64,000 nt of DNA, from the NCBI GenBank assembly GCA_046349595.1, contig JAXMCA010000002.1:1860001-1924000 (forward strand), given 5' to 3'. The stretch comes from JACRLW01 sp046349595. Lineage in GTDB: Bacteria > Planctomycetota > UBA1135 > UBA2386. The notes below the pieces were generated by a model. That model did no database searches, had not been told where the DNA came from, and saw only the letters and a program-made list of their open reading frames with translations. The translations under genes were made by a program, and so were the position numbers. Below are positions 34,392 through 46,047 of this stretch, piece by piece; position 1 is the stretch's first letter; every line of letters begins with the position of its first letter.

Positions 34392-35540
34392 TCAGTGCCC
34401 ACGCCGGCTCTCGATGTCGCTCAGCATCGTCCGCGCCCAGGAGCGGGCATCGGCATCGCCCCGGCGGATGATCTCGCGGAGCGCCGGCACGTCGCCTCTG
34501 CCGAGTGCCGCGCGCAGTTCGCCGAGCACCGCGCGCGACCACTCGCGGAGTTCGCGGGATCCATGCTCCGCCAGGTGCGCCGGCTCCGGGATCGCGTCCG
34601 GTCCGATCGCGACGAGCACCGTCGCGACGTCGTCGCCCCAGATGCAGCGGTCGTCCTTGACGAGTTCGAGCAGGGCCGGCACCGCCGGCTTCGCGCGAGG
34701 TCCGAACGGGATGAGGGCTCGCATGGCGAAGATCGTCTGCACTTCGCATCGGAACCCGGCATCGGAATCGACCTCGACGGCCAGAAGGAGCGGCCGCTCC
34801 AGGCACTCGATGATCGGTGGAATCGCCGTCGGGCCGAGTTCGCAGAGCGCTCGAGACGAGACCGGCATCCACTCGATCTGTTCCAGGCCGTCCTGGAACC
34901 GCGCGAACTCGGACGATCCGTGATCGTCGTCGGTCTGCCACGCGAGGCACGGCCCCGGATCCCGGAACAGGAGTTCGACGAGTGCGGCGAAGGTGCTGGG
35001 GTCCGAGGGATGGTCGAGTGCCCAGCCGTTGACGTTGCACAGATCGTCGCGCGATCCCATCGCCCACAGGATCGCGGGCACCGCCATGGTCGCTGCCTCG
35101 GGCCCGATCTTGCCGAGCGCGAGTGCCACGATGTCGCGCAGTCCACGATTGCGCACGCGGAGTGCCTGGACGAGCGCGGGCACGGTGGCCTTCGCATCGG
35201 GGCCGATTCGTCCGAGCGCCGCCGCGGCGAAGTGCTGTGCGCCGTCGTCCGTGAGCGCATCGCCAAGTGCTTGGACCGCAGTCTTCGCCTGAGGTCCGAT
35301 CCGGCCCAGCGCCCATGCGGCGCGCCGGCGGATCGCCGGATCGGGATCGCCGAGAACGACGGTCAGTGCAGGAACCGCCGGACTCGCGGCGGCACCACAC
35401 GCGCCCAGCGCTTCGGCCGCGGCCGTCCGCGATGCGACGTCACCAGCCAGCGCGCGAGTCAGCTCCGCGACGCTTGGATCCTGCGTGCCATGGTCGAACA
35501 CGGCCGAGAGCACGAGCAGAGCGACGGATGCGGACAGCAT
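34392..35540 (-). CDS. HEAT-repeat protein, probably exported
   Basis: 382 residues. A hydrophobic N-terminus (MLSASVALLVLSAVF) may be a signal peptide or anchor. HEAT-like repeats follow from about residue 25 to 140 (AVPALTVVLGDPDPAIRRRA, AALGRIGPDAKATVPAL, VALALGKIGPEA) and return near 260-320 (LIPFGPRAKPAVPALLEL). Such solenoids are protein-binding scaffolds. The gap after it (35541-35843, about 300 bases) holds no gene or clear signal. Confidence 0.7.
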   Translation of the reverse strand: MLSASVALLVLSAVFDHGTQDPSVAELTRALAGDVASRTAAAEALGACGAAASPAVPALTVVLGDPDPAIRRRAAWALGRIGPQAKTAVQALGDALTDDGAQHFAAAALGRIGPDAKATVPALVQALRVRNRGLRDIVALALGKIGPEAATMAVPAILWAMGSRDDLCNVNGWALDHPSDPSTFAALVELLFRDPGPCLAWQTDDDHGSSEFARFQDGLEQIEWMPVSSRALCELGPTAIPPIIECLERPLLLAVEVDSDAGFRCEVQTIFAMRALIPFGPRAKPAVPALLELVKDDRCIWGDDVATVLVAIGPDAIPEPAHLAEHGSRELREWSRAVLGELRAALGRGDVPALREIIRRGDADARSWARTMLSDIESRRGH

Positions 35541-35843
35541 GAGCGGGGTCGCCGCACGCCGTTCGGGTCAGCCTGGCATCCCGCGTCGATCTCGAGGACG
35601 CGGATCGATGGTCGGTGCTGAACCGGACGATGCATTGCGGCCGCATCGGTAGCCGAGACCGAGGTTGGGACTGTCGGTCAGCTCGACCGTCGGGGTGGGC
35701 GTGCGGGCGAGCAGCAGCACCTGCGCACACCTTTGGCGATGGCGACGACCATCGCGACATGCGCTCGGCCCGCGGCCGCGAGCGTCTGAGGTCGCCACTC
35801 TCCACGCTTCCTTCGATGCCGAGCCGCGCTGCGTGCCGCGGCA

Positions 35844-38087
35844 TCAGCGGACGGTCACGTCATAGGTGTTCGACAACCCGAGCGTGCCGAAGCAAGTCCC
35901 TCCGCCGAGGCCGAAGCCCTGGAAGGAGATCACGCCGCCGAACAGCGCGGCGTTGCACGGCACGGCGAGGTTGAGCGTGTCGGTCAGCTCGGCGAAGCCG
36001 TCGACGCCGAGCACGCAGGTGCCGCAGCCGGGGATCGGCAGTTGCGTCGGGATGCCGACCAGGATGCCTTTGGTGGTGTAGCTCGCCGGTCCCGTCACGC
36101 CGACGCTGAAGTTGGTGCCCAGGGCAGGCAGTCCGCCGGTGCCGATGATCAGGCCGCCGCAGCCGGTCTGGCGCAGGACCCAGGGGGTACCGGGTCCGAT
36201 GCCGTGGTAGCTGCCGTAGCGCAGTCCGACCGAGGTCGGGCTGGTGCGCTCCGCCCAGGCGATGGCGTACTTCAGTGTGGGGCCGAAGCCGCTCCACAGC
36301 GCGAAGATGCAGGCCGAGCCCTCGACGTCAGGCGTCGCGGCGACCGTCGCGAGGTCGTGCTGCACGAGCGTGTTGCCGAGGATCGCGAAGGTGCGCGCTT
36401 CCACGTCGTCGTCGGTGGCGGAGACGGCGTGCGTCGACACCGCGGAGAAGCGGCAGCCCTCGCAGTCGACGGACAGCGAGCGGATCGCACCGGCGCCGGG
36501 ATTCGCGGAGCCCGAGAACAGCGGCATGCTCGGCACGATGTTGAAGAGATCGCGGTCGAAGACGGTGCCGAGGACCTGATCGGGAGCGCCGTTGGATCCG
36601 AGGCGACGCTCGAGGAGCAGGTAGCGGCGTCCGAGATCGGGCTCGGTCGGCGACGACACGTCGAAGGTCGCGTCCGAAGTCGGGCTCGTCGCGGTGATCG
36701 CGAGGTGCTTCGCGTTGTTGAAGCCGAAGGTGCGAAGCGTGCCGTCGTCGTGCACGACTCCAGCGCGGTAGTGACCGCTGCCGACTCCGTTGTCGCGACG
36801 CCACACCACGGCCCATCCCTGTGTGGCGCGGTCGCCCATGCCGTCCGACTTCGAGATGTGAGGCGCGTTGTCGAGGTCGAGGCTGGTGTCGAAGGTGGCG
36901 TAGGTCCCCATGCGCAGGGTGCTGTCGGGAGCGACCTGGATCACCTGGATGTCGTGATCGGTGCTCGAGTACACGCGCTCCCACACCACCGTGAACCAGA
37001 CCTGGCCCGGATAGGGATCGCCGCCGACGTCGGGATGGATGCGATCGCCCGTGCCCATTCCCGCGATGGACGGACTCGCGATTTCGAAGGCCGGTGACAC
37101 GGACACCCCGCTCGAGAGATCGAGCATCCGCCCGCGGATCGAGAAGGGCGAGGCGTTCGCGGTGCTGACCTCGGCCACGGTCAGGAACTTCGACACGTAG
37201 CGCAGCCCGGCGATCGCGCAGTTGCGCCACGACGTCGCCGAGATGTCGATCACGAAGGGTGCGAGCGGCTCGTGCATGAGTCCGTCGAGCACCATGGCGA
37301 AGACGTCGCTGTCGGTCTGCGACCACACGCGCTCGTAGCAGACGACGTAGCGGGAGAGGAAGCCCGAGTAGCTGATGTCGAGCGAGCGCAGCTCCTGCAG
37401 GTAGGAGACGTTGCTGCTCACCGTCGAGATCATCGGATCGACGATCAGCGGCAGGCGCGCGCTCGCGACGAAAGCGGCGGGCACCACGAGCTGCAGGGTG
37501 TCGCCGTCGAGCCGCGTCGTCACCGCTTCGCGCCGGCCGTCGGCATCGATCGCGACGGCGCGTCCGTAGCGGACGGCACCCTCGTCGCAGTCGAACTCGA
37601 TCTCGCCGTCGATCGGCTTGCCGCGGTACTCGCCCGTGCAGTCGACCGTGACGACCAGCTCCCCGCGCTCCGGCAGTTGCTCGAAGCGGAAGCTCTGCTC
37701 GAGGCCGCGGACATCGAGTTCGTAGCGCTCCTCGAATCCGCCCCGCAGGTAGCGGACCTGCTCCCCGTCGACCACCGGCCTGGTCCTCGCGATGGCGAGC
37801 GACACTCCGGCGACGGTCACCTCGCGCAGGTGCAGGTCGAGCGGATGGTCGGTGCGCGCCCGCGAGCCGAAGAAGGGCACGAAGCGTGGGCCGGTCACCG
37901 GGAACTCGGCCTTCCACGAGTCGGCACAGGCGGCGGGATCGCCGTCGCCGACGTCGACGAGCACGCGGTCGAGCTGGGGATCCGGGGTCGCCGGCGAGAA
38001 TCCGGCCGTGGGACCGTCCTGTGCGTGCAGGGCGGCAGAGGGGAGCAGGGCGAGGAGGACGGCGCGGAGCTTCATGGGCTGCGTCAT
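35844..38087 (-). CDS. Large secreted beta-rich protein, planctomycete-type
   Basis: 747 residues from ATG 38087 (ATG 38075 also possible). The signal peptide ends ...ALHAQ. Residues about 25-215 include GRREAVTTRLDGDTLQLVVP and ARLPLIVDPMIST, a pattern seen in large extracellular planctomycete proteins before their main domains. The centre has repeated beta segments with VWERVYSSTDHDIQV and similar. The final 110 residues contain paired Cys (CGGLIIGTGG, PGCGTCVLGV) and end in a beta module. No enzymatic motif is visible. Probably a surface or secreted structural protein. Confidence 0.7.
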   Translation of the reverse strand: MTQPMKLRAVLLALLPSAALHAQDGPTAGFSPATPDPQLDRVLVDVGDGDPAACADSWKAEFPVTGPRFVPFFGSRARTDHPLDLHLREVTVAGVSLAIARTRPVVDGEQVRYLRGGFEERYELDVRGLEQSFRFEQLPERGELVVTVDCTGEYRGKPIDGEIEFDCDEGAVRYGRAVAIDADGRREAVTTRLDGDTLQLVVPAAFVASARLPLIVDPMISTVSSNVSYLQELRSLDISYSGFLSRYVVCYERVWSQTDSDVFAMVLDGLMHEPLAPFVIDISATSWRNCAIAGLRYVSKFLTVAEVSTANASPFSIRGRMLDLSSGVSVSPAFEIASPSIAGMGTGDRIHPDVGGDPYPGQVWFTVVWERVYSSTDHDIQVIQVAPDSTLRMGTYATFDTSLDLDNAPHISKSDGMGDRATQGWAVVWRRDNGVGSGHYRAGVVHDDGTLRTFGFNNAKHLAITATSPTSDATFDVSSPTEPDLGRRYLLLERRLGSNGAPDQVLGTVFDRDLFNIVPSMPLFSGSANPGAGAIRSLSVDCEGCRFSAVSTHAVSATDDDVEARTFAILGNTLVQHDLATVAATPDVEGSACIFALWSGFGPTLKYAIAWAERTSPTSVGLRYGSYHGIGPGTPWVLRQTGCGGLIIGTGGLPALGTNFSVGVTGPASYTTKGILVGIPTQLPIPGCGTCVLGVDGFAELTDTLNLAVPCNAALFGGVISFQGFGLGGGTCFGTLGLSNTYDVTVR

Positions 38088-38155
38088 CCGGATCGGAAGG
38101 CGATCGTTACGCCGCCGTCCGTCGCGCCCCGGCGAGGCCGGCAGGGGGCTTCGCC

Positions 38156-40381
38156 TCAGCCGTCGGCGTCGACGCGCAAGGTCGCGGCCTGGACCACCCC
38201 GCCGCGAGCCGGATCCTCGAGGAAGACGACGACGGCGAGAGCGGTGGGTTCGGGTTCCGTGGGGCGCACGCGGAAGGGGTGCTGGGTCTCGAAACGCGCG
38301 ATGCAGGCGTCGAGCGCGGTGCCGACCTCGTCGAGGTCGAGGGTGGCGCTCAACTCGCGTCCCGCGCCGAGTTCGCCGAGCGGCACACCGCTCGGCTTGG
38401 TGAAGGCACCGCGCGCCACGTGGTGGTGCAGGAGGATCCCGTTGCGCCCCGGGAAGACCAGCGTGTCCTCGACGAGCACCGCGTGCATCCGCAGCCCATC
38501 GGCGCCGGTCGCGCGCGCCCGCAGGGTGATCACACGACCGCGGATCGACGCCGAGCCGGACAAGGTCGCCTCCGGCTTCTGCGCGAGCAGCACCTTCGCC
38601 TTCGCGTCGTACTTCGCGAACATCTCGCCGGCCTGATCGGCTTTGCCGCCGCCGACGATGCTCTCGGTGCCGTCGAGGATCAGGGTCGGGGTGCCGCGGA
38701 TGCCCTTCGCCTTGGCACGCGCCTCGCTGATCGGGGCGACCATCGGCTCCGGCGCGGGCACCGGCAGATGCCACTCGATCACCGCGATCTCGTCGTGCCC
38801 GTACAGCTCGCCCAGCGCGTCGAAGGCGACGTCGGCCGCGGCGCAGGGCGGACACATCGCGCCGGTGAAGAGCTCGGCGAGCATCACCTTGCCGGTGGGA
38901 TGGATCTCGTCCGGCTCGCGCGGGATCGGGTGCAGCGCGGGCACGCGACCTTCGGCGAGATCGACGATCGTCGCCGTCAGGCTCACGCCCTTGCCGTGCA
39001 GCTTCGGGTGGAGTCGCTCGAGCGCGAGGTAGCCCTCCTCCGCGGTCTGCTTCACGTCGAGCATCGCGAGCATGTAGCGGGATTGCGCGCGCTCGAGTTC
39101 GCCGGCCTTCTCGTGCAGTTCGCCGAGCGCGAGGTTCGCGGGTCCGTCGCCGGGCATGCCGAAGACCGCGGACAGCAGGTGCCGCTTCGCCTCGGGCGCG
39201 TCACCGCGCGCGAGCGCGAGTCGACCGAGTTCGACGTGCAGCTTGTGCACGGCGTTGCCGTCCTCGTCGGTCTTCGCGAAGGGCAGTCCCGCCTCGGCGA
39301 TCGCCTTGCGCAGATCCGCCGTGCCGGGCCCGTCGGCGAGGTGTTCGAGGATCTCCAACGCCTCGCGCGCGCGGCCCTTCTCCGGTGCGGCCTCGATCGC
39401 GGCCTTGGCTGCCGCGGCGCGCGCGGTGTCGTCGGTCGCCGATTCCATCACCAGCGGCAGGCGTGCGCGTGCGGCCTCGGCGCGGAAGCGGCTGTCCTTG
39501 AACTTGTCGAGGAACGCGGCCAGGTCGTCGATCGGATTCGCGCCGAACAAGGCGTCGTTCAGCGCCGCTTCGTCCTCGGGATACGCGACCGCCGGGTCGG
39601 GTTCGAAGGCGACCCAGCCGGCATCGAAGGCGATGGTCACGCGCATGCGCGCCAGCGCGCGTCCGCCGAGGGAGCCCGCGACGGATCCCTCCGGGGATTC
39701 CGGGCGGAAGGCGACGAAGCGCGCGAGGTCGACGGTGCCGGCGCGCGCTCGCGTCAGCCGGCCGGTCGGTGCACCGACGGCCTTCGCGACTCCCGGACGG
39801 ATGTGCGACGCGCCGTCCTTGCTGACCAGCTCGAAGACCTCGTTGTGCTCGCTTCCGAGGTCGACGCGGATGCGGACACCGTCCTCGCTCGGACTGCCGA
39901 TCAGATCACAGACCGCGCGCGCGGCATCGACCGGCGGACGCTCGGCCGCCGTGTCGCGCGAACGCAGCTCGATCTTGCCGTGCGGGCCGTCGAGGACGAG
40001 CACGCCGTCCTTGAACGCGCCGCGTCCGAGGTAGCCGGCGAGCGGCACCTCGTGCAGCCCCTCCGCGTTGCGCGCGGTGAAGCCCTCGAGGAAGCGATCG
40101 CGTGCACCCTCGACCGGCAGGTCCTTGAGGACGAGGTCGCCGCACTGCGCATCGCACTCCAACGCGCCGAGCGCCTGCGCCGCATTGGCGTGGAGGAACA
40201 AGGGCTCGCTGCGCGACAGGTCGATCAGCAGGTGGCAGGGATAGCTGTTCTCGCCGGCGCGCAACGTGGCCTGCACCACCGGCAGGTCGTCGACGTAGCG
40301 CAGCGTGGTCGATTGGGCGCGGAGTCCGGCGCAGGCCAGCGCAACGAGGAGGAGAGAGCTTCGGGCGATCGTGGAGCGCAT
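38156..40381 (-). CDS. Secreted protease-like / TPR / thioredoxin fusion protein
   Basis: 741 residues from ATG 40381; a TAAGGT box (minus strand, 40394-40399) precedes it. The signal peptide ends ...GLRAQ. Residues about 25-235 resemble a retropepsin-like pair of half-domains, but the first catalytic motif reads LIDLSRS and the second VDLGSE instead of D-T/S-G, so it may be inactive. TPR-like helices occupy about 370-460. A thioredoxin-like domain (about 490-640) has FTGAMCPPCAAAD near residue 508 and the cis-Pro in RGTPTLILDG. A role in thiol chemistry or folding outside the cytoplasm is likely. Confidence 0.72.
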   Translation of the reverse strand: MRSTIARSSLLLVALACAGLRAQSTTLRYVDDLPVVQATLRAGENSYPCHLLIDLSRSEPLFLHANAAQALGALECDAQCGDLVLKDLPVEGARDRFLEGFTARNAEGLHEVPLAGYLGRGAFKDGVLVLDGPHGKIELRSRDTAAERPPVDAARAVCDLIGSPSEDGVRIRVDLGSEHNEVFELVSKDGASHIRPGVAKAVGAPTGRLTRARAGTVDLARFVAFRPESPEGSVAGSLGGRALARMRVTIAFDAGWVAFEPDPAVAYPEDEAALNDALFGANPIDDLAAFLDKFKDSRFRAEAARARLPLVMESATDDTARAAAAKAAIEAAPEKGRAREALEILEHLADGPGTADLRKAIAEAGLPFAKTDEDGNAVHKLHVELGRLALARGDAPEAKRHLLSAVFGMPGDGPANLALGELHEKAGELERAQSRYMLAMLDVKQTAEEGYLALERLHPKLHGKGVSLTATIVDLAEGRVPALHPIPREPDEIHPTGKVMLAELFTGAMCPPCAAADVAFDALGELYGHDEIAVIEWHLPVPAPEPMVAPISEARAKAKGIRGTPTLILDGTESIVGGGKADQAGEMFAKYDAKAKVLLAQKPEATLSGSASIRGRVITLRARATGADGLRMHAVLVEDTLVFPGRNGILLHHHVARGAFTKPSGVPLGELGAGRELSATLDLDEVGTALDACIARFETQHPFRVRPTEPEPTALAVVVFLEDPARGGVVQAATLRVDADG

Positions 40382-40393
40382 CGGCGGGCGCAC

Positions 40394-40399
40394 ACCTTA
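40394..40399 (-). promoter_or_regulatory. TAnnnT -10 box of the thioredoxin-fusion gene
   Basis: TAAGGT on the minus strand, 12 bases before ATG 40381; a GTG at 40393 abuts it and is rejected as start. Confidence 0.35.
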
Positions 40400-40428
40400 G
40401 CCCTTGGCGGCGTCGTGTGCCCGTTGCT

Positions 40429-42867
40429 CTACCGCTTGCCCTGCGCTGCGGCGTAGCGCGCCTGTTCGGCGGTCAGTCCGTCCTGGTCGCCGACGTGCTG
40501 CAGGAGCTGGACGAGCTGATCGTGGACCTCACCGTCGCCCGGGGCCAGGGCTGCGGCGCGGCGCAGCGCCTCGATCGCGGGACGCCAGTGCTCGGCCTGC
40601 CAATGCGCGAGCGCCAGGTTCTTCCAGCTCATCGCGTCGTCGCCGCGCAGCTCGGTGAAGCGCGTGAAGCTCGCGATCGCCGCGGTGCCGTCGCTCGCTT
40701 CGAGCTGCAGGGAGCCGAGGTTGTTCCAGGCCTCCGCATAGGCGGGCGCGCGTTCGACGGTCGCCTTGAACGCGGCGCGCGCCGCATCGCGTTCGCCGAG
40801 CGCGACCAGTGCGACACCGAGGTCGTAGCGAGCCCCCGGGTGGGCAGGACTCAACGCGACGGCGCGCTCGAACTGGTCGCGGGCGCGTTGAGGTTCACCG
40901 CGTGCGAGCAGCGTCTCGCCGTAGTTGATGTGCACGATGGGTGACGCGGGATCGAGCGCAATCGCCTCCTCGAAGTCCACCACGGCTTCGTCGAGATGCC
41001 CGGCTGCTCGCAACGCGAGCGCCAGATTACCGGCGACGTGGGGGAGATCAGGGCGCAGCGTGCGCGCGCGACGGAAGCAGTCGACGGCGCGCTCCGGGTC
41101 GACGGTCAGCAGTGCGCGACCGCTCGCGTACCAGGTCATCGCGTCGTCCGGCCACAGCGACTGCAGGGCGAGCGCGCTACGCCGTGCGGCTTCTGCATCG
41201 CCGAGCCACCCGGCGATCTCGGCGTGCTGCTGATGGAGCAGGGCGCGCGCGGCCGGAGCGCGGTCTTCGGCGCGCTGCAACATGTCGAGCGCGAAGTGGA
41301 GCGACGCGGCATCGTCGCGGCGACCTCCGGCGTAGACCGCGCGCATCGCCAGTTCGAACAGCGTCGCGACGTCGGTTGGCGCATCACGGTCGACGGCCTC
41401 GCGTTCCTGCGCGGTCGGCAGCGTGCGCTCGATACCGTCCTTCGCGCTCGCGACCAGACGCAGCCCGAGCCCGACCTCGCGGTCGCCGGCATCGAGCGCG
41501 CGCGCGGCGAGAAAGGCGCGCTCGGCGGCTCCGGTCGCTTCGTTGGCGAGGTGGGCGAAGCCCTCGGCGACCACCCGTTCGATCCACGCGTGCAGCTCGG
41601 CACGTCGACCCGCTTCGGTGTAGCCGCGATTGGCAGCGATGTAGAGCGACAGTCCTGCGAGCAATGGGATGCCGAGCGCGAGCACGGCGAACAGACCGGC
41701 GCGCAGCGGTTCGCGTCGTGCGAAGCGGACGAGGCGATGCAGCGGCGTGAGCCTGCGCGCCTGCACCGGGCGGAACTCGAGGAAGGCGCGCAGATCCGCC
41801 GCGAACGCCGCCGCATCGGGATAGCGTCGGACCGGATCCTTCTCGAGCGCACGCAGCACGATCGCCTCGAGGTCGGCGGGTGTGCCGGGCGCCACGCGCG
41901 CGACGCGCGGCGGATCGCGCGAGAGGATCGCGTGGGTGAGCGCGCTGGTGCTCGCCCCGGCGAAGGGCGGGCGGAGCGTGACGAGTTCGTAGAGCACGGC
42001 TCCGAGCGACCACAGGTCACCGCGCGCGTCGACCTGCGCGCTGCGCACCTGCTCCGGCGACGAGTACTGCAGCGAGCCGAGCTGCATCCCGGTGCGCGTC
42101 AGGCGTTCGGCACCCTCCTTCGCGGCGAGCCCGAAGTCGAGGAGACGCGCGCGGCCGTCGCGATCGAGCATCACGTTCGACGGCTTCACGTCGCGGTGCA
42201 GCACGCCTCGTGCATGCGCGTGTGCGAGCGCGTCGGCGATCGCCAGCACGATGCGCACGCAGCATTCGACGTGGCTGCGCCCCAGGCGCTCGGGGTCGCA
42301 GCCGGCGATCGCGGCGATGGCATCCGCACCGCGCGCCGCCGCCGGCGTCTGCATCAGTCGTGCGATGACCTGGTCGAGCGGCACACCGTCGACCAGCTCC
42401 ATCGCCAGGTAGGAGATGCCCTGCACTTCGCCGAAGGCGTGCACCGGCACGATGCCGGGATGCGCGAGCTGCGCGACCGCCTCTGCCTCGCGGCGGAAGC
42501 GCGCGCGGCTCTGGTCGAAGAAAGCCATTTCGGGACGCACGACCTTCACCGCGACGTCGCGTTGCAGGCCGTCCTGGCGCGCCCGGTAGACCACGCCCAT
42601 GCCGCCGCCGCCGAGCCGCTCGAGCAGGCGGAAGGGGCCGAGGCGCTCGGGTATCGCCTGACCGGAAGCCTCGCTGTCATCGCCGGGCAGCAGCCCGAGC
42701 GAGGCCAGGCTCGACCAACGGCGACGCAATCGTTCCGCGTGCTGCGGCTGTGCCGAACAGACCTCGTCGAGGGCGGATCGTGCCTCGGCCGCCGGCAGAT
42801 CGAGGAGCCGGTCGAGGATCGCGTCGACCGGGTCGTCAGGCGGGGCGTCTTCGGAGTCGGTCGTCAC
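40429..42867 (-). CDS. Membrane Ser/Thr protein kinase with TPR sensor region
   Basis: 812 residues from GTG 42867. The kinase domain spans about residues 75-345: glycine loop LGGGGMGVVYRA, VAVKVV with the ATP Lys, catalytic HRDVKPSNVML and LLDFGLAAK. One membrane segment follows near 390-410 (GLFAVLALGIPLLAGLSLYI). The C-terminal half (about 420-800) consists of TPR repeats (AVDCFRRARTLRPDLPHVAG, ARAAFKATVERAPAYAEAWN) outside the cytoplasm. This Hanks-type layout is very common in planctomycetes. The start shares a 29-base divergent promoter region with the gene at 42897. Confidence 0.92.
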   Translation of the reverse strand: MTTDSEDAPPDDPVDAILDRLLDLPAAEARSALDEVCSAQPQHAERLRRRWSSLASLGLLPGDDSEASGQAIPERLGPFRLLERLGGGGMGVVYRARQDGLQRDVAVKVVRPEMAFFDQSRARFRREAEAVAQLAHPGIVPVHAFGEVQGISYLAMELVDGVPLDQVIARLMQTPAAARGADAIAAIAGCDPERLGRSHVECCVRIVLAIADALAHAHARGVLHRDVKPSNVMLDRDGRARLLDFGLAAKEGAERLTRTGMQLGSLQYSSPEQVRSAQVDARGDLWSLGAVLYELVTLRPPFAGASTSALTHAILSRDPPRVARVAPGTPADLEAIVLRALEKDPVRRYPDAAAFAADLRAFLEFRPVQARRLTPLHRLVRFARREPLRAGLFAVLALGIPLLAGLSLYIAANRGYTEAGRRAELHAWIERVVAEGFAHLANEATGAAERAFLAARALDAGDREVGLGLRLVASAKDGIERTLPTAQEREAVDRDAPTDVATLFELAMRAVYAGGRRDDAASLHFALDMLQRAEDRAPAARALLHQQHAEIAGWLGDAEAARRSALALQSLWPDDAMTWYASGRALLTVDPERAVDCFRRARTLRPDLPHVAGNLALALRAAGHLDEAVVDFEEAIALDPASPIVHINYGETLLARGEPQRARDQFERAVALSPAHPGARYDLGVALVALGERDAARAAFKATVERAPAYAEAWNNLGSLQLEASDGTAAIASFTRFTELRGDDAMSWKNLALAHWQAEHWRPAIEALRRAAALAPGDGEVHDQLVQLLQHVGDQDGLTAEQARYAAAQGKR

Positions 42868-42879
42868 GGCGGGGCGCGG

Positions 42880-42887
42880 ATTATCCT
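42880..42887. promoter_or_regulatory. Overlapping divergent -10 boxes (kinase and secreted protein)
   Basis: GGATTATCC reads as TATCCT (42882-42887) on the plus strand, 9 bases before ATG 42897, and as GATAAT (42880-42885) on the minus strand, 12 bases before GTG 42867. The two genes are only 29 bases apart. Confidence 0.45.
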
Positions 42888-42896
42888 CTCACGACC

Positions 42897-44018
42897 ATGC
42901 GCACGACCATCGCCTTGCTCGGTTGCCTCGCGGCTCCGCTCGCCGCGCAGGGTCTGTCGATGCCGGCCTCGCTGTCCCCGGACGGCGCCGACCTCAACAC
43001 CGCGACACCGGCTCCCTTCGGGGTGCGGGCCGCACGCGTGCAGCAGTTCTACGAGGTCGCCGAGACCGGGCAGTCCGCGTTCATGGCGACGGCGATCGCC
43101 TTGCGACCGGACGGTCCGTCGATCGCCTGCGCGGGGAGCGGCACGATCACGCTCGGCGCGCTGTCGATCCGCGTCGGCACCACGACCCACGGCGTCGACG
43201 TGCTCGGCGCCGACCTCGATGCCAATCTCAGCACGCCGCTGACCACCGCGTTCCAGGGTCAGTCGATCTCGCTGCCCTGCGACCTCGTGTCGGGCAACGG
43301 CCCCGAACCCTGGGGAGGCGTGGGCGGAGCGTTGCGTTTCCCGCTCTCCACACCGGTCGCGATCGCGGTGCCGCAGGGCGGATGCCTCGCGGTCGAGCTG
43401 CGTGTCGACGGCAACCTCGGCGGCGAGGCGGCACACGTCGCGCTCGATTTCGACTTCGACGCCTCCGGCATCCTCGCCTTCGGCGACTCGGTCAACAACG
43501 GCAACGGCTGCGCCGCAGCGGCGGGTGCGGGCGGACTCACGCTGGCCACGGTCGGTCAGTACGAGCCGGGCACCGCGTTCCGATTGATCGGCAGCAACTA
43601 CCCACCCAATGCGCCGGTCGCGACGCTGGTCACCGCACAACTGCTGCAGAACCACCTCGCCCTGCCGCTGACCTCGCCGACCTGTTGGCTCTATGTCGAT
43701 CCGGACACCGGTCCGGTGCTCGCCGGCGCGTCGTCGAACAACAACGGCGAGATCGGTGGCGACAACCTCGGTCCAGTGCTGCCTCTGCCGAAGACGCCGG
43801 CGATGTGCGGGGCCGTGCTCTACGTGCAGAACGCTGCGCCCACGCCGACCTTCGCCGGCAACCAGCTCGGCGTGGTGACCAGCAACTACCGCACGGTGCA
43901 CGTCGGTTGCACGCAGCCTTCGGCCGTCCGCGGTTGGCACGCGGCCAACCTGGATTCGTCGACCGCGCGCTTCGCGACCGCCGCGGCGCCGGGCGGTCTC
44001 GCGATGCGCATCGAGTGA
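42897..44018 (+). CDS. Secreted beta-rich protein of the same type as 589-1695
   Basis: 373 residues. The signal peptide ends ...APLAAQ. The central block (TITLGALSIRVGTTTHGVDVL, then ANLSTPLTTAFQGQSISLP and FPLSTPVAIAVPQGGCLAVEL; given in parts) parallels the broken secreted gene at 589. Later Gly/Asn-rich strands include a Cys pair (SPTCWLYVD, AMCGAVLYV). No catalytic motif is visible. Transcribed away from the kinase. Confidence 0.7.
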   Translation: MRTTIALLGCLAAPLAAQGLSMPASLSPDGADLNTATPAPFGVRAARVQQFYEVAETGQSAFMATAIALRPDGPSIACAGSGTITLGALSIRVGTTTHGVDVLGADLDANLSTPLTTAFQGQSISLPCDLVSGNGPEPWGGVGGALRFPLSTPVAIAVPQGGCLAVELRVDGNLGGEAAHVALDFDFDASGILAFGDSVNNGNGCAAAAGAGGLTLATVGQYEPGTAFRLIGSNYPPNAPVATLVTAQLLQNHLALPLTSPTCWLYVDPDTGPVLAGASSNNNGEIGGDNLGPVLPLPKTPAMCGAVLYVQNAAPTPTFAGNQLGVVTSNYRTVHVGCTQPSAVRGWHAANLDSSTARFATAAAPGGLAMRIE

Positions 44019-44024
44019 AACGGC

Positions 44025-45911
<1,887 letters not shown>

Positions 45912-46047
45912 GGCGGTGGCGTGGAGCGTGGGGGCGCGGAGTGTAGGCGGAGGAAGGGACGGTTCCTCGTCCGCCTCACGGTCGCCCGGGTCATGGTGCG
46001 CGATTCACGCGCGTGGTCACGATAGGCTGCCCGCGCATCCGACGGCC

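Noticed and set aside
35844..38855. Extension of the large secreted protein to 1003 residues
   Set aside because: The added N-terminal 256 residues are an Arg-rich shadow of the thioredoxin-fusion gene; a proper signal peptide begins at 38087.
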